From NCBI RefSeq assembly GCF_017592555.1, contig NZ_JAGFNS010000038.1, forward strand, positions 1-64,000: DNA of 64,000 nucleotides. Direction: 5' to 3'. Under the pieces are notes generated by a model, which was given only the letters and a program-made list of their open reading frames with translations, was not told the origin of the DNA and ran no database searches. Shown in pieces: positions 1 through 7,727 of this stretch (position 1 is the first letter of the stretch; each line of letters opens with the position of its first letter). A program made the position numbers and the translations under genes. This DNA is from Actinoplanes flavus (lineage in GTDB: Bacteria; Actinomycetota; Actinomycetes; Mycobacteriales; Micromonosporaceae).

Positions 1-124
1 GACCGGATCCGCGGAGTCCGACTCCTGCAACGCCCTACCCAACGTCATCCCAGCAAACTAACCAAAATCGAAACAAAGCTATATTCATCGCACGGGTGAC
101 AGGCGCCGTTTAACACCAGTCACC
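1..124. other. Left-edge stretch with no recognisable gene
   Basis: The 124 bases left of the insertion sequence contain no convincing coding frame. Positions 52-95 are noticeably richer in A+T than the rest of the window. It may be intergenic, or the end of a gene that begins outside the window. Nothing more can be said from the sequence. Confidence 0.4.
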
Positions 125-138
125 TAGGCCGTGTTTAA
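125..138 (+). repeat. IS left terminal inverted repeat
   Basis: TAGGCCGTGTTTAA, including the TA of the presumed target duplication. It matches the reverse complement of 1153-1166 exactly. Confidence 0.85.
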
Positions 139-1163
139 AAGGTGGGTTCATAGCCACCTGTTGATCGCGGCGATCTGCACGGTGGCCAGGTAGCGCACGG
201 CTAGCTTGTCGAACCGGGTGGCCACAGCCCGATGCTGTTTAAGCAGGCTGATGCCCCGTTCGACAGCGTTACGCAACCGGTAGTCGACGGGGTCGAAGGC
301 CGGTGGGCGACCACCGGCCGAGCCCTTCTTACGCCGGTTCGCGGCCTGGTCAGCCTTGACCGGGATGGTCGCCTTGATCCGGCGCCGCCACAGATAGGCC
401 CGGTTGCCCCGCGAGCTGTACGCCTTGTCCGCCCGAACCCGGTCCGGACGAGTCCGGGGCCGCCCGGACCCGAGTCGGGGCACCCGGATGCCTTCCAACA
501 CCGCCACGAACTGCGGGCTGTCGCCCCGCTGGCCGGCCGTTACCAGTAACGACATCGGCCGGCAGCCCTGCTCACAGGACAGATGCAACTTGGTGGTAAA
601 CCCGCCCCGCGACCGGCCCAACGCGTGATCGTCCGGCTCGGCCGGCCCGACACCACCCGGCGGCTGCACCTGCGATCCGCTGTCACGCCGGGCGCCGGCG
701 GCGTGCTGATGCGCCCGGGCGGTGGTCGAGTCGACGCTGACATCCCAGGTGATCAGCCCGGCCGCATCGGCGAGAGCTTGCAGCCCGGTGAGGATCTGCG
801 CCCACACCCCGGCCCGCTGCCAACAACGGAACAGCCCATAGACGCTCTGCCACGGCCCGTACTGCGGCGGCACGTCACGCCAGGGCACCCCGGCCCGCAC
901 CCGCCACCTGATCCCATCGATGAGCTGCCGTCTCGTCCAGATCGGCGGGCGCCCTGGCTTCTTACCGGCAGGCAGCAACGGCGCGAGCACGCGCCACTGC
1001 TCGTCGGTCAGGTCGAACCGCCCCGCCACCGGTATGGTGTCCACGAGGTCTCCGGGGATCTTCGGTTTGCTTGGTCGCTAACCGATCTACCGGAGACCTC
1101 TTCACATATCGATCACCGACACACCCGTACAACCGACACGGCCACCCGCTTCTTAAACACGGC
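128..1163. mobile_element. Complete IS5-type insertion sequence
   Basis: An element of about 1.04 kb carries one transposase frame between perfect terminal inverted repeats. The left end reads GCCGTGTTTAA at 128-138 and the right end is its reverse complement at 1153-1163. Both ends are flanked by CTAG (124-127 and 1164-1167), which fits a duplicated CTAG target, a target known for parts of the IS5 family. CTAG is palindromic and the repeats continue into it, so the exact border (TA or CTAG duplication) cannot be fixed. The right-hand CTAG contains the stop codon of the neighbouring oxidoreductase gene. With identical ends and an intact transposase the element looks recent and possibly active. 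Confidence 0.85.
148..1044 (-). CDS. IS5 family transposase (DDE)
   Basis: A 298-residue transposase that would cut and rejoin the ends of the surrounding element. An N-terminal DUF4096-like region (LTDEQW...LLP, then GRPP) is followed by an RNase H-like DDE fold. The likely acidic triad is D105 (in VDSTTARAH), D206 (in ADKAYSS) and E262 (in VERGISLLKQHR), the last with the family's C-terminal ATRFDKLA motif. The start is GTG at 1044, with GGAG five bases upstream. The protein is a single uninterrupted frame, unlike relatives that need a programmed frameshift. It is full length for the family with no sign of decay. Confidence 0.93.
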   Translation of the reverse strand: MDTIPVAGRFDLTDEQWRVLAPLLPAGKKPGRPPIWTRRQLIDGIRWRVRAGVPWRDVPPQYGPWQSVYGLFRCWQRAGVWAQILTGLQALADAAGLITWDVSVDSTTARAHQHAAGARRDSGSQVQPPGGVGPAEPDDHALGRSRGGFTTKLHLSCEQGCRPMSLLVTAGQRGDSPQFVAVLEGIRVPRLGSGRPRTRPDRVRADKAYSSRGNRAYLWRRRIKATIPVKADQAANRRKKGSAGGRPPAFDPVDYRLRNAVERGISLLKQHRAVATRFDKLAVRYLATVQIAAINRWL

Positions 1164-1166
1164 CTA
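1153..1166 (-). repeat. IS right terminal inverted repeat
   Basis: Exact inverted copy of 125-138. The last bases also encode the TAG stop (1164-1166, minus strand) of the adjacent oxidoreductase. Confidence 0.85.
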
Positions 1167-2120
1167 GCGCAGGCCGGGCAGGACCTTGGCGCCGAACGTC
1201 TCGATGAACGGCATCAGGTCCTGGCCCACGTGGTGCAGGTAGATCCGGTCGAACCCGAGATCGGCGTACCCGCGCAGCAGTTCGGTGTGCCGGTCCAGGT
1301 CGGCGGAGATGTTCACGACCCGCGCCACCTGCTCGACCGTCACGTGCTCGGAGACCACGTCGAACTCCTCGGCGGTGGCCAGATCCCAGCAGACCGGTGG
1401 GTCGAAACAGTTGCTCCGCCACTGGTCGAGGGCGATCGCCTCGGCCTCCGCCTCGGTCGGCGCCCAGCTCAGGTGCACCTGGAGACAGAGCGGACCGCGC
1501 CCGCCGGCCGTCCGGTACGCCGCGATCATCTCGCGCAGGCGCGACTCCGGGGCGTTGACCGTGACCAGCCCGTCGGCCCATTCCGCGCACCAGCGGGCGG
1601 TCGCCACGCTGACCGCCGCGCCGATCAGCGGCGGCGGCGTCTCCGGGCGGGTCCACAGCCGCGCCCGGTCGACGGTGACCAGCCCGTCCCGGGACACCTC
1701 CGCGCCGCCGAGCAGGTCACGGATCACGTCGGCGCACTCGCGCAGCCGGGCGTTGCGGACCTCCTTGCGCGGCCACTTCCCACCGGTGATGTGCTCGTTG
1801 CTGAACTCGCCGCTGCCCAGCGCCGCCCAGAACCGGCCGGGGAACATGCTGCCCAGGGTGCCGATCGCCTGCGCGATGATCGCCGGGTGGTAGCGCTGGC
1901 CGGGCGCGGTCACCACCCCGAACGACAGGTTCGTGGCCTGCAGCGCGGCGCCCAGCCAGGACCAGGCGAAACCGGACTGGCCCTGGCGGGCGCTCCACGG
2001 CGAGAAATGGTCGGAACACATCGCGGCGTCGAACCCGGCGCGCTCGGCGGCGACGACCGCCTCCAGGAGCGCGCCGGGCGGGATCTGCTCGTGTGAGGCG
2101 TGGATGCCGTACTCCGTCAT
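1164..2120 (-). CDS. Luciferase-like flavin/F420-type oxidoreductase
   Basis: A 318-residue protein of the bacterial luciferase-like superfamily, closest in pattern to the TIGR03885 group related to F420-dependent dehydrogenases. Typical features are the N-terminal YGIHASHEQIPPG strand, the CSDHFSPW motif, GVVTAPGQRYHPAIIAQA, and ALGSGEFSNEH. It probably oxidises or reduces a small substrate with FMN or F420; the sequence does not show which. ATG 2120 is chosen because the family begins at MTEYGIHASH; a 26-residue upstream extension looks unrelated. It lies 17 bp after the copper monooxygenase-fold gene and is probably co-transcribed with it. The TAG stop is part of the IS flanking CTAG, so the insertion landed at the very 3' end and left the protein intact. 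Confidence 0.8.
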   Translation of the reverse strand: MTEYGIHASHEQIPPGALLEAVVAAERAGFDAAMCSDHFSPWSARQGQSGFAWSWLGAALQATNLSFGVVTAPGQRYHPAIIAQAIGTLGSMFPGRFWAALGSGEFSNEHITGGKWPRKEVRNARLRECADVIRDLLGGAEVSRDGLVTVDRARLWTRPETPPPLIGAAVSVATARWCAEWADGLVTVNAPESRLREMIAAYRTAGGRGPLCLQVHLSWAPTEAEAEAIALDQWRSNCFDPPVCWDLATAEEFDVVSEHVTVEQVARVVNISADLDRHTELLRGYADLGFDRIYLHHVGQDLMPFIETFGAKVLPGLR

Positions 2121-2137
2121 GGGAGTACCGGTACCCA

Positions 2138-3301
2138 CTATTCCGGCGCGACGACCAGGATTCCGAGGCACATCTCGTCGCTGGTGCCCTCGCCCCACAC
2201 CACGTACCGGGAGGGCAGGGATCGCAACTGCGGGAGCTGCTTGCGCAGCGTGGCGTCGTGGGTGCAGGTCACCCGGACCACGTCACCCTTGGCGATCTTC
2301 AAGGGCTTCTTCAGCGGTACGAGCGCCTGGTCGTCGAAGTTGTACTGCGGCACGTCGAGGACCGTCCGGGCCCTGGCCGTACCCGGGTTCAGCTCGACCT
2401 TGATCGACCGGCCCAGCAGATGCATGTGCCCGGCCGCCATGTAGACCGTGCCGCCCTGCTCGATCGGCTGGTCGCAGCTCTGCGTGGTGCCCGGCTTCGG
2501 CGCGCCGCCCTGGTTGCACCACTGGTTGAGCTGGCGCACCGTCTCGGCGGACTCCGGCCCGAACCGCTGGGCGACGTCGGCGATCGCGGCCCCCCGGTCG
2601 CACAGCGGGCCGGTGCCGCCGGGCTCGCAGGGCAGCTCGATCGGCGCCATGACCAGGCCGGTGGCCAGCGGCTTCAGCTTCGCGCCGACGGCCGACAGGC
2701 GCATCTGCATGCCGGACGTGTCGGATCCCGGCCCGCCGTCGCCGGCGCCCAGCAGGTTGTAGTGGATCTGCATGACCAGTTTGCTGCCGGGCGGCATCTC
2801 GAAGCCGAAGCCGTCCGGCATCAGGGTCTCGCCGGCGCCCGGCGCCCAGTGCGCCACCCAGGCGGTCTCGCCCTGCACCCCGCTGTCGCCGAAGCAGGTC
2901 CAGCCCTCACCGGGCGCCTCGGCGTCCACCGATGCGGCCGCCTTCGCCTGCTCCGGGTCGAGCCGGTAGAAGATCGCGTGGTGCACGATCGCCGCGTTCT
3001 GCGGCAGGAACCGGCTGCCGGTCAGGTACGCCGGCTCGGTCAGCCCCGGGTCGACGAGGAAGCACCGGTACTCGTCGGTGCCGCCGTTCGGCGCGGCCGG
3101 AGTGTACGGCTGGGTCAGGCCCACCTCGACGAACCGCTCGCCCGCCCGCAGCGGGGTGGGCGGCGGCGCCGAACCGGTGCTGTGCCCGGTGTGCGGGCCG
3201 GCCGACGGTGGCGCCGCCACCGGCTCGGGCTCGGAGCCGCACGCGGCGAGCAGCAGCACACCGGCGAGCGCGGTGACGACGGCGGGACGGGCGAACCTCA
3301 T
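2138..3301 (-). CDS. Lipoprotein with PHM-type copper monooxygenase fold
   Basis: A 387-residue exported lipoprotein: basic N-terminus, hydrophobic stretch, lipobox LLAAC with lipidated Cys21, then a Pro/Gly-rich linker to about residue 50. The rest resembles copper type II ascorbate-dependent monooxygenases (peptidylglycine hydroxylase/dopamine hydroxylase fold). Candidate ligands match both copper sites: H107-H108 (VHHAIFY) and H180 (MQIHYN) for CuH, then H292-x-H294 (GHMHLLG) and M377 (DEMCLG) for CuM. The start at 3301 has a strong GGGAGG site; a frame extending further upstream lacks the signal peptide at its end. It probably oxidises a substrate, or handles copper, on the outer face of the membrane. 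The substrate is unknown. Confidence 0.8.
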   Translation of the reverse strand: MRFARPAVVTALAGVLLLAACGSEPEPVAAPPSAGPHTGHSTGSAPPPTPLRAGERFVEVGLTQPYTPAAPNGGTDEYRCFLVDPGLTEPAYLTGSRFLPQNAAIVHHAIFYRLDPEQAKAAASVDAEAPGEGWTCFGDSGVQGETAWVAHWAPGAGETLMPDGFGFEMPPGSKLVMQIHYNLLGAGDGGPGSDTSGMQMRLSAVGAKLKPLATGLVMAPIELPCEPGGTGPLCDRGAAIADVAQRFGPESAETVRQLNQWCNQGGAPKPGTTQSCDQPIEQGGTVYMAAGHMHLLGRSIKVELNPGTARARTVLDVPQYNFDDQALVPLKKPLKIAKGDVVRVTCTHDATLRKQLPQLRSLPSRYVVWGEGTSDEMCLGILVVAPE

Positions 3302-3404
3302 GGCGGGCCTCCCTTGGCCAGGCGACGAGATGCGCCCAATCCTTCCAACCGTCAGCAGGTCTGGCATATCCGTGGGAACCCGGAGGATGCCCACGAATCG
3401 ATCA

Positions 3405-3851
3405 TCAGGGTCCGGTCGAGACCGTGACGGTGGTGGGTGCCGGGTACTCCGGCGCCGGCGCCGGCTGGTCTGCCCCGCCGCTGTCCCGGACCGCGAACAT
3501 GACGAAACCGCAGAACAGGATCACGGTGCCGATCACCGCCGCCACGATGGTCAGGACCAGCCACGGGAACCGGCGCGGGGGAGCGGCCTGGTACGGCGGC
3601 AGCGGGGCGGCGGGCACCCGGGGCAGGTCGGTCTGGGTGTCGGCGGCCGCCACGATGCTCTCCGGGTCGCCGAGGCGGTCCAGGATCGTACGGATCTCGG
3701 CCTCGGTCTCCGCCCCGGACTCGGCCCGCGCGATGTCGATGTGCTCGCGCAGGTCGGCGAGCAGTTCCTCGCGCCGCCCGGCGGGCAGGCCGGCCGCGGC
3801 CCGCCCGACCCGGGCCAGGTAGTCGACGACCAACTGGTCGGTCTGGGTCAT
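3405..3851 (-). CDS. HAAS-type membrane protein paired with PadR
   Basis: A 148-residue protein. Residues 1-70 form a helical region typical of the HAAS/DUF1700 signalling domain (VVDYLARVGRAAAGLPAGRREELLADLREHI...LGDPESIVAAA). A Pro-rich linker follows, then one membrane segment near residues 95-120 (WLVLTIVAAVIGTVILFCGF) and a short Pro-rich tail. Its ATG overlaps the PadR stop by one base (TGATG), so the two are translationally coupled. In known pairs the PadR protein controls expression and the HAAS protein acts at the membrane; a precise role is not visible here. Confidence 0.75.
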   Translation of the reverse strand: MTQTDQLVVDYLARVGRAAAGLPAGRREELLADLREHIDIARAESGAETEAEIRTILDRLGDPESIVAAADTQTDLPRVPAAPLPPYQAAPPRRFPWLVLTIVAAVIGTVILFCGFVMFAVRDSGGADQPAPAPEYPAPTTVTVSTGP

Positions 3852-4192
3852 CACTTGCTCTCCGTTCCCAGGATGCGGTCGACGCCGCTGCGGAAGGCGA
3901 CCCACTCGGTGCGGAAGTGGGTGAGAGCCGCCTCGCCGTCCGATGTGAGGGTGTAGTAGCGCCGGGGCGGCCCGGCGGGCGCCTCGCGCCAGGTGGTCGC
4001 GATCCTCCCGTTGCGCCGCAGGCGGGACAGCAGGGGATACATCGTCCCCTCGCTGGTGGACATGCCGAGGGCCCCGCTGAGTTGCTGCACCAACTCGACG
4101 CCGTAGAGCTCGCGTTCGTCGAGGAGGGCGAGCACGCAGTACTCGATGGTGCCCCGGCGCAGGGCTGTGGTCAGCGCCGCGTCATCGCTCAT
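3851..4192 (-). CDS. PadR family transcriptional regulator
   Basis: A 113-residue winged-helix repressor. The N-terminal half has the PadR signature (LRRGTIEYCVLALLDERELYG, then STSEGTMYPLLSRLRRNGRI, wing YYTLTSDG). The C-terminal helix is short, as in small dimeric PadR proteins. ATG 4192 is the first start of the family-length protein. A perfect palindrome lies 11 bases upstream of the start (4203-4221), which suggests it represses its own operon with the HAAS gene. Confidence 0.88.
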   Translation of the reverse strand: MSDDAALTTALRRGTIEYCVLALLDERELYGVELVQQLSGALGMSTSEGTMYPLLSRLRRNGRIATTWREAPAGPPRRYYTLTSDGEAALTHFRTEWVAFRSGVDRILGTESK

Positions 4193-4202
4193 GCCGACAA
4201 GG

Positions 4203-4221
4203 TACCTTGCGCTGCAAGGTA
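4203..4221. promoter_or_regulatory. Probable PadR operator
   Basis: Perfect 8-3-8 inverted repeat: TACCTTGC, spacer GCT, GCAAGGTA. A second palindrome, AAGGTACCTT (4199-4208), overlaps its left arm. It sits just upstream of the PadR start at 4192 on the minus strand, where a self-repressor would bind. Binding is inferred. Confidence 0.7.
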
Positions 4222-4232
4222 AGCGCCAGAGA

Positions 4233-4258
4233 GGAAGGGGGCCGGACGGCCCCCTTCC
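4233..4258 (-). terminator. Hairpin terminator after the GH43 gene
   Basis: Perfect 11-bp stem (GGAAGGGGGCC and GGCCCCCTTCC) with a 4-base loop, starting 5 bases after the GH43 stop at 4264. There is no clear U-run, as is common in high-GC actinobacteria. Confidence 0.7.
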
Positions 4259-4263
4259 GGATT

Positions 4264-5709
4264 TCAGCTGGTGACGCGGAACGTGGCGTCGGCCTTCTCG
4301 GTGGTGGTGCTGATCGGGTCGATCCTCAGCAGATAGTTGTAGTGCCGCAGGTAGCGGGTCGGGTAGTTGTACGACTGGAACGACGACCAGGTGCTGTCCG
4401 CCAGCCCGGCCACCTGCTTGAAGGTCGCGTCCGCGGCGAACGTCGTGGTGCCGTCGTTCGCGGCGAGCTGCCCGTCGTAGCCGTAGTGCCGCAGGTAGTA
4501 GCCGGGGTAGTTGACCGACTCGAAGGAGACGTAGCCGGAGCTGTTCGCCAGGCCCGGCACGACCCGGAACTGCGAGTCCGGCAGCGGGCTCACGTTGGCG
4601 TCGATCCGGACGTCGAAGTTGGAGTGCCGCACGTACCGGGTCTGGTTGTTGTACGACTGGATCCGCTTCAGGGTCGTCGTGCCGCTGCCCCACTTGGCCA
4701 GCACCCGGGACTCCTCGGCGGCGGTCAGGTTCAGGATCGAGCCGTGCCGCTTCTTGGTGGTGCCCAGGCTGTAGTCGGTACGGGTGGCGAAGTTCGCGGT
4801 GCTGCCCAGGTTGGTGGAGCGCACCGGCATGTACCCGCGGCCGGTCGCGTACTGGTCGACCCACAGGTGCCACTCGTTCTGGCCGTTGGTCTGCGCCCAC
4901 ATCGGGCCCTCGACCACGTTGCCGCCGGTGGCGCCGTTGGAGATGCCGAGGTGCTGGAGGTCGCCGATCCGCGTCCAGGTGCCCAGGATCGTGTTGCTGC
5001 CCTCGACCGTGATCTGCCCGTCGGCCGAGGCGCGGTAGTAGCGGTAGCCGCCCAGGCTGTTCGCCACCTCGATGATCTGGGTGTCGATGATGCCCTGGCC
5101 GGTGCCCCGGTCGATGTAGAGCTGCGGGGCCGTGACGGTCCGGAAGTCGCTGGTCCGCACGTACCAGATCCGGTGCTTGGTCACGCCGTTGAGAGCCGAG
5201 TTGGTGGCCCAGTAGACGACGTAGTCGTTGGTGGCCGGGTTCCAGATCGCCTCGGGCGCCCACGCGTCACCGGCGCCGGAGATGCCGCCGGCCACGTTGA
5301 TCAGCCGGGGCACCGACCAGTTGACCAGGTCGGTGGACTCCCACACGACCAGGCTCTTGCTGCCCTTGCTGGACGCGTCACCCCACGAGGTGCCGCTGGC
5401 GATGCGCAGGTCGGTGGCGATGATCCAGTACTTGTCGCCGTTGGGGGAGCGGACGATCGCGGGGTCGCGGACGCCCTTGGTGCCGACCGTGGAGAGCAGC
5501 ACCGGGCCGCCGCCGTTGAGGTCGGTCCAGTTGCGACCGTCCCGGCTGTGCGCCAGGTAGATCTGCTCACCCTGGCTGGACTCCCCGATGAAGTGGGCCA
5601 TCAGGTAGCCGGTGAACGGGTCGAGGGCGCTGGCCGGAGCGGCCAGGCCGGCGAGGAGGAGGACGAGGGTGGCGAGGAACGTGCTGATGCGGGTGAGGAC
5701 TCTGGGCAT
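4264..5709 (-). CDS. Secreted GH43 alpha-L-arabinofuranosidase with CBM42
   Basis: A 481-residue secreted enzyme. Residues 1-28 are a signal peptide. Residues 30-340 form a GH43 five-bladed propeller with GVRDPAIVRSPNGDKYWIIATD and WAPEAIWNP, where acidic active-site residues are expected. Residues 345-480 are an AbfB/CBM42 arabinose-binding trefoil, seen as three repeats (YNNQTRYVRHSNFDVRI; VNYPGYYLRHYGYDGQL; YNYPTRYLRHYNYLLRI). This arrangement is known from the exo-1,5-alpha-L-arabinofuranosidase of Streptomyces avermitilis, so release of arabinose from arabinan or arabinoxylan side chains is likely. A LacI-type palindrome lies 15 bp upstream (5724-5735). Confidence 0.87.
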   Translation of the reverse strand: MPRVLTRISTFLATLVLLLAGLAAPASALDPFTGYLMAHFIGESSQGEQIYLAHSRDGRNWTDLNGGGPVLLSTVGTKGVRDPAIVRSPNGDKYWIIATDLRIASGTSWGDASSKGSKSLVVWESTDLVNWSVPRLINVAGGISGAGDAWAPEAIWNPATNDYVVYWATNSALNGVTKHRIWYVRTSDFRTVTAPQLYIDRGTGQGIIDTQIIEVANSLGGYRYYRASADGQITVEGSNTILGTWTRIGDLQHLGISNGATGGNVVEGPMWAQTNGQNEWHLWVDQYATGRGYMPVRSTNLGSTANFATRTDYSLGTTKKRHGSILNLTAAEESRVLAKWGSGTTTLKRIQSYNNQTRYVRHSNFDVRIDANVSPLPDSQFRVVPGLANSSGYVSFESVNYPGYYLRHYGYDGQLAANDGTTTFAADATFKQVAGLADSTWSSFQSYNYPTRYLRHYNYLLRIDPISTTTEKADATFRVTS

Positions 5710-5723
5710 CAGATCTCCGAAAT

Positions 5724-5735
5724 GTTAGCGCTAAC
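5724..5735. promoter_or_regulatory. LacI-type operator upstream of GH43-CBM42
   Basis: Perfect palindrome GTTAGCGCTAAC with the central CG typical of LacI-family sites. It lies 15 bases before the ATG at 5709. A near copy, GTTAGCGCTCAC, precedes the double-GH43 gene at 31341. Confidence 0.75.
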
Positions 5736-5788
5736 GCTACGGGGGAATGTTTCGAAGTGTTGATGCCCGTAACTTCATTGTCAAGAAG

Positions 5789-7138
5789 TCAGCACTCGGT
5801 GACGTTGACCGCCAGTCCGCCCCGGGCCGTCTCCTTGTACTTGTCCTTCATGTCGGCGCCGGTCTCCTTCATGGTCTTGATGACCTTGTCGAGGGAGACG
5901 TGGTGGCGGCCGTCGCCGCGCAGCGCCATCTTCGCGGCGGTGACCGCCTTGACCGCGGCCATGCCGTTGCGCTCGATGCACGGGATCTGCACGAGCCCGC
6001 CGACCGGGTCGCAGGTCAGGCCCAGGTTGTGTTCCATGCCGATCTCGGCGGCGTTCTCCACCTGTTCCGGGGTGCCGCCGAGCACCTCGGCCAGCCCGGC
6101 CGCCGCCATCGCGCACGCCGAGCCCACCTCGCCCTGGCAGCCCACCTCGGCGCCGGAGATGCTGGCGTTGCGCTTGAACAGCAGGCCGATCGCGCCGGCC
6201 GTCAGCAGGTACCGGACCACGCCCTCCTTGTCCGCGCCGGGCACGAAGTCCAGGTAGTAGCGCAGCACGGCCGGGATGATGCCGGCCGCGCCGTTGGTGG
6301 GCGCGGTCACCACCCGGCCGCCGCCCGCGTTCTCCTCGTTCACCGCCATCGCGTAGACGGTCAGCCACTCCATCGCGACCTCGGCCGGCTCACCGGCCAC
6401 CCGCAGCTGACGGGCCGTGGTGGCGGCGCGGCGGCGCACCTTGAGGCCGCCGGGCAGCACGCCCTCGGCGTCCAGGCCCGCGTCGACGCAGTCCCGCATC
6501 ACCTGCCAGATGTCCAGCAGGCCCGACCGGATCTCCGCCTCGGTGCGCAGCGTCTCCTCGTTCGCCAGCATCAGCCGGGGGATCGACAGGCCGGTGGTCC
6601 GGGTGAGCGCCAGGAGGTCGGCCGCCGAGGAGAACGGGTACGGGACCGGGGCGCGCGTCTCCCGTACCGCCGCATGGTTCTCCTGAACCACGAAGCCGCC
6701 GCCGACCGAGAAGGAGGTCTCGGCGAGCAGCTCCGCGCCGTCGGCGCCGAAGGCGGTGAAGCGCATGGCGTTGGGGTGACCGGGCAGGGTCCGGCGGCGG
6801 TGCAGGACCAGCTCGACGTCGATCTCCCGGTCCCGCAGCAGCCGCAGCCGGCCGTCGGCGCGGATCCGGGCGGCCCGCGCGTCCGCCGAGATCACGTCCA
6901 CCGTCTCGGGGGTGTCGCCTTCCAGGCCCAGGAGAACCGCCTTCGGTGTCCCGTGACCGTGCCCGGTCGCGCCGAGCGAGCCGAACATCTCGGCGCGAAC
7001 GCTCCGAACGTCCGGAATGCCGGCCAGGCGGCCGGCGAAGAGCCGGGCCGCCCGCATCGGGCCGACGGTGTGCGAGCTGGACGGGCCGATGCCCACTGAG
7101 AACAGGTCGAAGACGGAGATGTGCTGGTCGAAGCTCAC
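5789..7138 (-). CDS. sdaA: L-serine dehydratase (L-serine ammonia-lyase), iron-sulfur type
   Basis: A 449-residue single-chain enzyme that deaminates L-serine to pyruvate and ammonia in the cytoplasm. Residues 1-150 are the beta domain (SVFDLFSVGIGPSSSHTVGP) and 180-449 the alpha domain (TAPTNGAAGIIPAVL). Cys334, Cys376 and Cys387 have the spacing of the [4Fe-4S] ligands in characterised type 2 enzymes. The protein ends in Cys449, like relatives whose C-terminal cysteine enters the active site as a fourth ligand. GTG 7138 has AAGGAG six bases upstream. The longer upstream frame overlaps the divergent PadR gene and is not used. Confidence 0.94.
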   Translation of the reverse strand: MSFDQHISVFDLFSVGIGPSSSHTVGPMRAARLFAGRLAGIPDVRSVRAEMFGSLGATGHGHGTPKAVLLGLEGDTPETVDVISADARAARIRADGRLRLLRDREIDVELVLHRRRTLPGHPNAMRFTAFGADGAELLAETSFSVGGGFVVQENHAAVRETRAPVPYPFSSAADLLALTRTTGLSIPRLMLANEETLRTEAEIRSGLLDIWQVMRDCVDAGLDAEGVLPGGLKVRRRAATTARQLRVAGEPAEVAMEWLTVYAMAVNEENAGGGRVVTAPTNGAAGIIPAVLRYYLDFVPGADKEGVVRYLLTAGAIGLLFKRNASISGAEVGCQGEVGSACAMAAAGLAEVLGGTPEQVENAAEIGMEHNLGLTCDPVGGLVQIPCIERNGMAAVKAVTAAKMALRGDGRHHVSLDKVIKTMKETGADMKDKYKETARGGLAVNVTEC

Positions 7139-7252
7139 GATGCACTCCTTCGGGCGTCGCGGGCGGGAGATGAGGCTGCCGATGGGACTGGTTACGTGAG
7201 CGATCACCGCAGGGTTCAGAAGGGCGGTGCTTGACCCTATGTAGAGTTTCGA

Positions 7253-7264
7253 TAGAGTGACCGG
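7253..7264 (+). promoter_or_regulatory. -10 box for leaderless PadR gene
   Basis: TAGAGT at 7253-7258 is followed by six bases and then ATG 7265. TTGACC at 7231-7236, 16 bases upstream of it, can serve as the -35. Confidence 0.6.
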
Positions 7265-7576
7265 ATGCGGATCACGATTCCGACCGCGCGGATCCTCGCC
7301 GCGCTGCTCGCCGACCCGGGCGCGGACCGGTACGGTCTCGAGCTCATGCAGGTCACCGGGCTGGCCAGCGGCAGCCTCTATCCGATCCTGCACCGCCTCC
7401 AGGAGGCCGGCTGGGTCGAGGCCCGGTGGGAGGAGATCGACCCGGCCGAGCAGGGCCGCCCGGCGCGCCGGTTCTACCGCCTCACCGCCGACGGCGCCGT
7501 CGACGCCCGCCGCGCTCTCGCCGCATTGCACGCCGGGACCAGTGTCCCGGGCAAACCGGCGCTCGGCCTGTCCTGA
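7265..7576 (+). CDS. PadR-like winged-helix regulator
   Basis: A 103-residue winged-helix protein of the PadR group (ARILAALLADPGADRYGLELMQVTGLASGSLYPILHRLQEAGWVEARWE, wing RFYRLTADG). It has almost no C-terminal dimerisation helix and so belongs to the shortest PadR class. It is divergent from the serine dehydratase gene across 126 bp. ATG 7265 has no Shine-Dalgarno sequence but a well-placed -10 box, so the mRNA is probably leaderless. Its target is unknown; the adjacent dehydratase is one candidate. Confidence 0.8.
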   Translation: MRITIPTARILAALLADPGADRYGLELMQVTGLASGSLYPILHRLQEAGWVEARWEEIDPAEQGRPARRFYRLTADGAVDARRALAALHAGTSVPGKPALGLS

Positions 7577-7727
7577 TTCGCTTTCCTTCCTATTTGGGCA
7601 CGTCTATATGAGCAGGTAGACGTGGCTTTGATCGAGGACGGACGACGGGTAGTGTCTTTCGGTGCGCCATATTGGCGTGCCTTTAATCCGCCCCTAAGAA
7701 AAACTTAAAACAATCGAGGAAAAGGAC

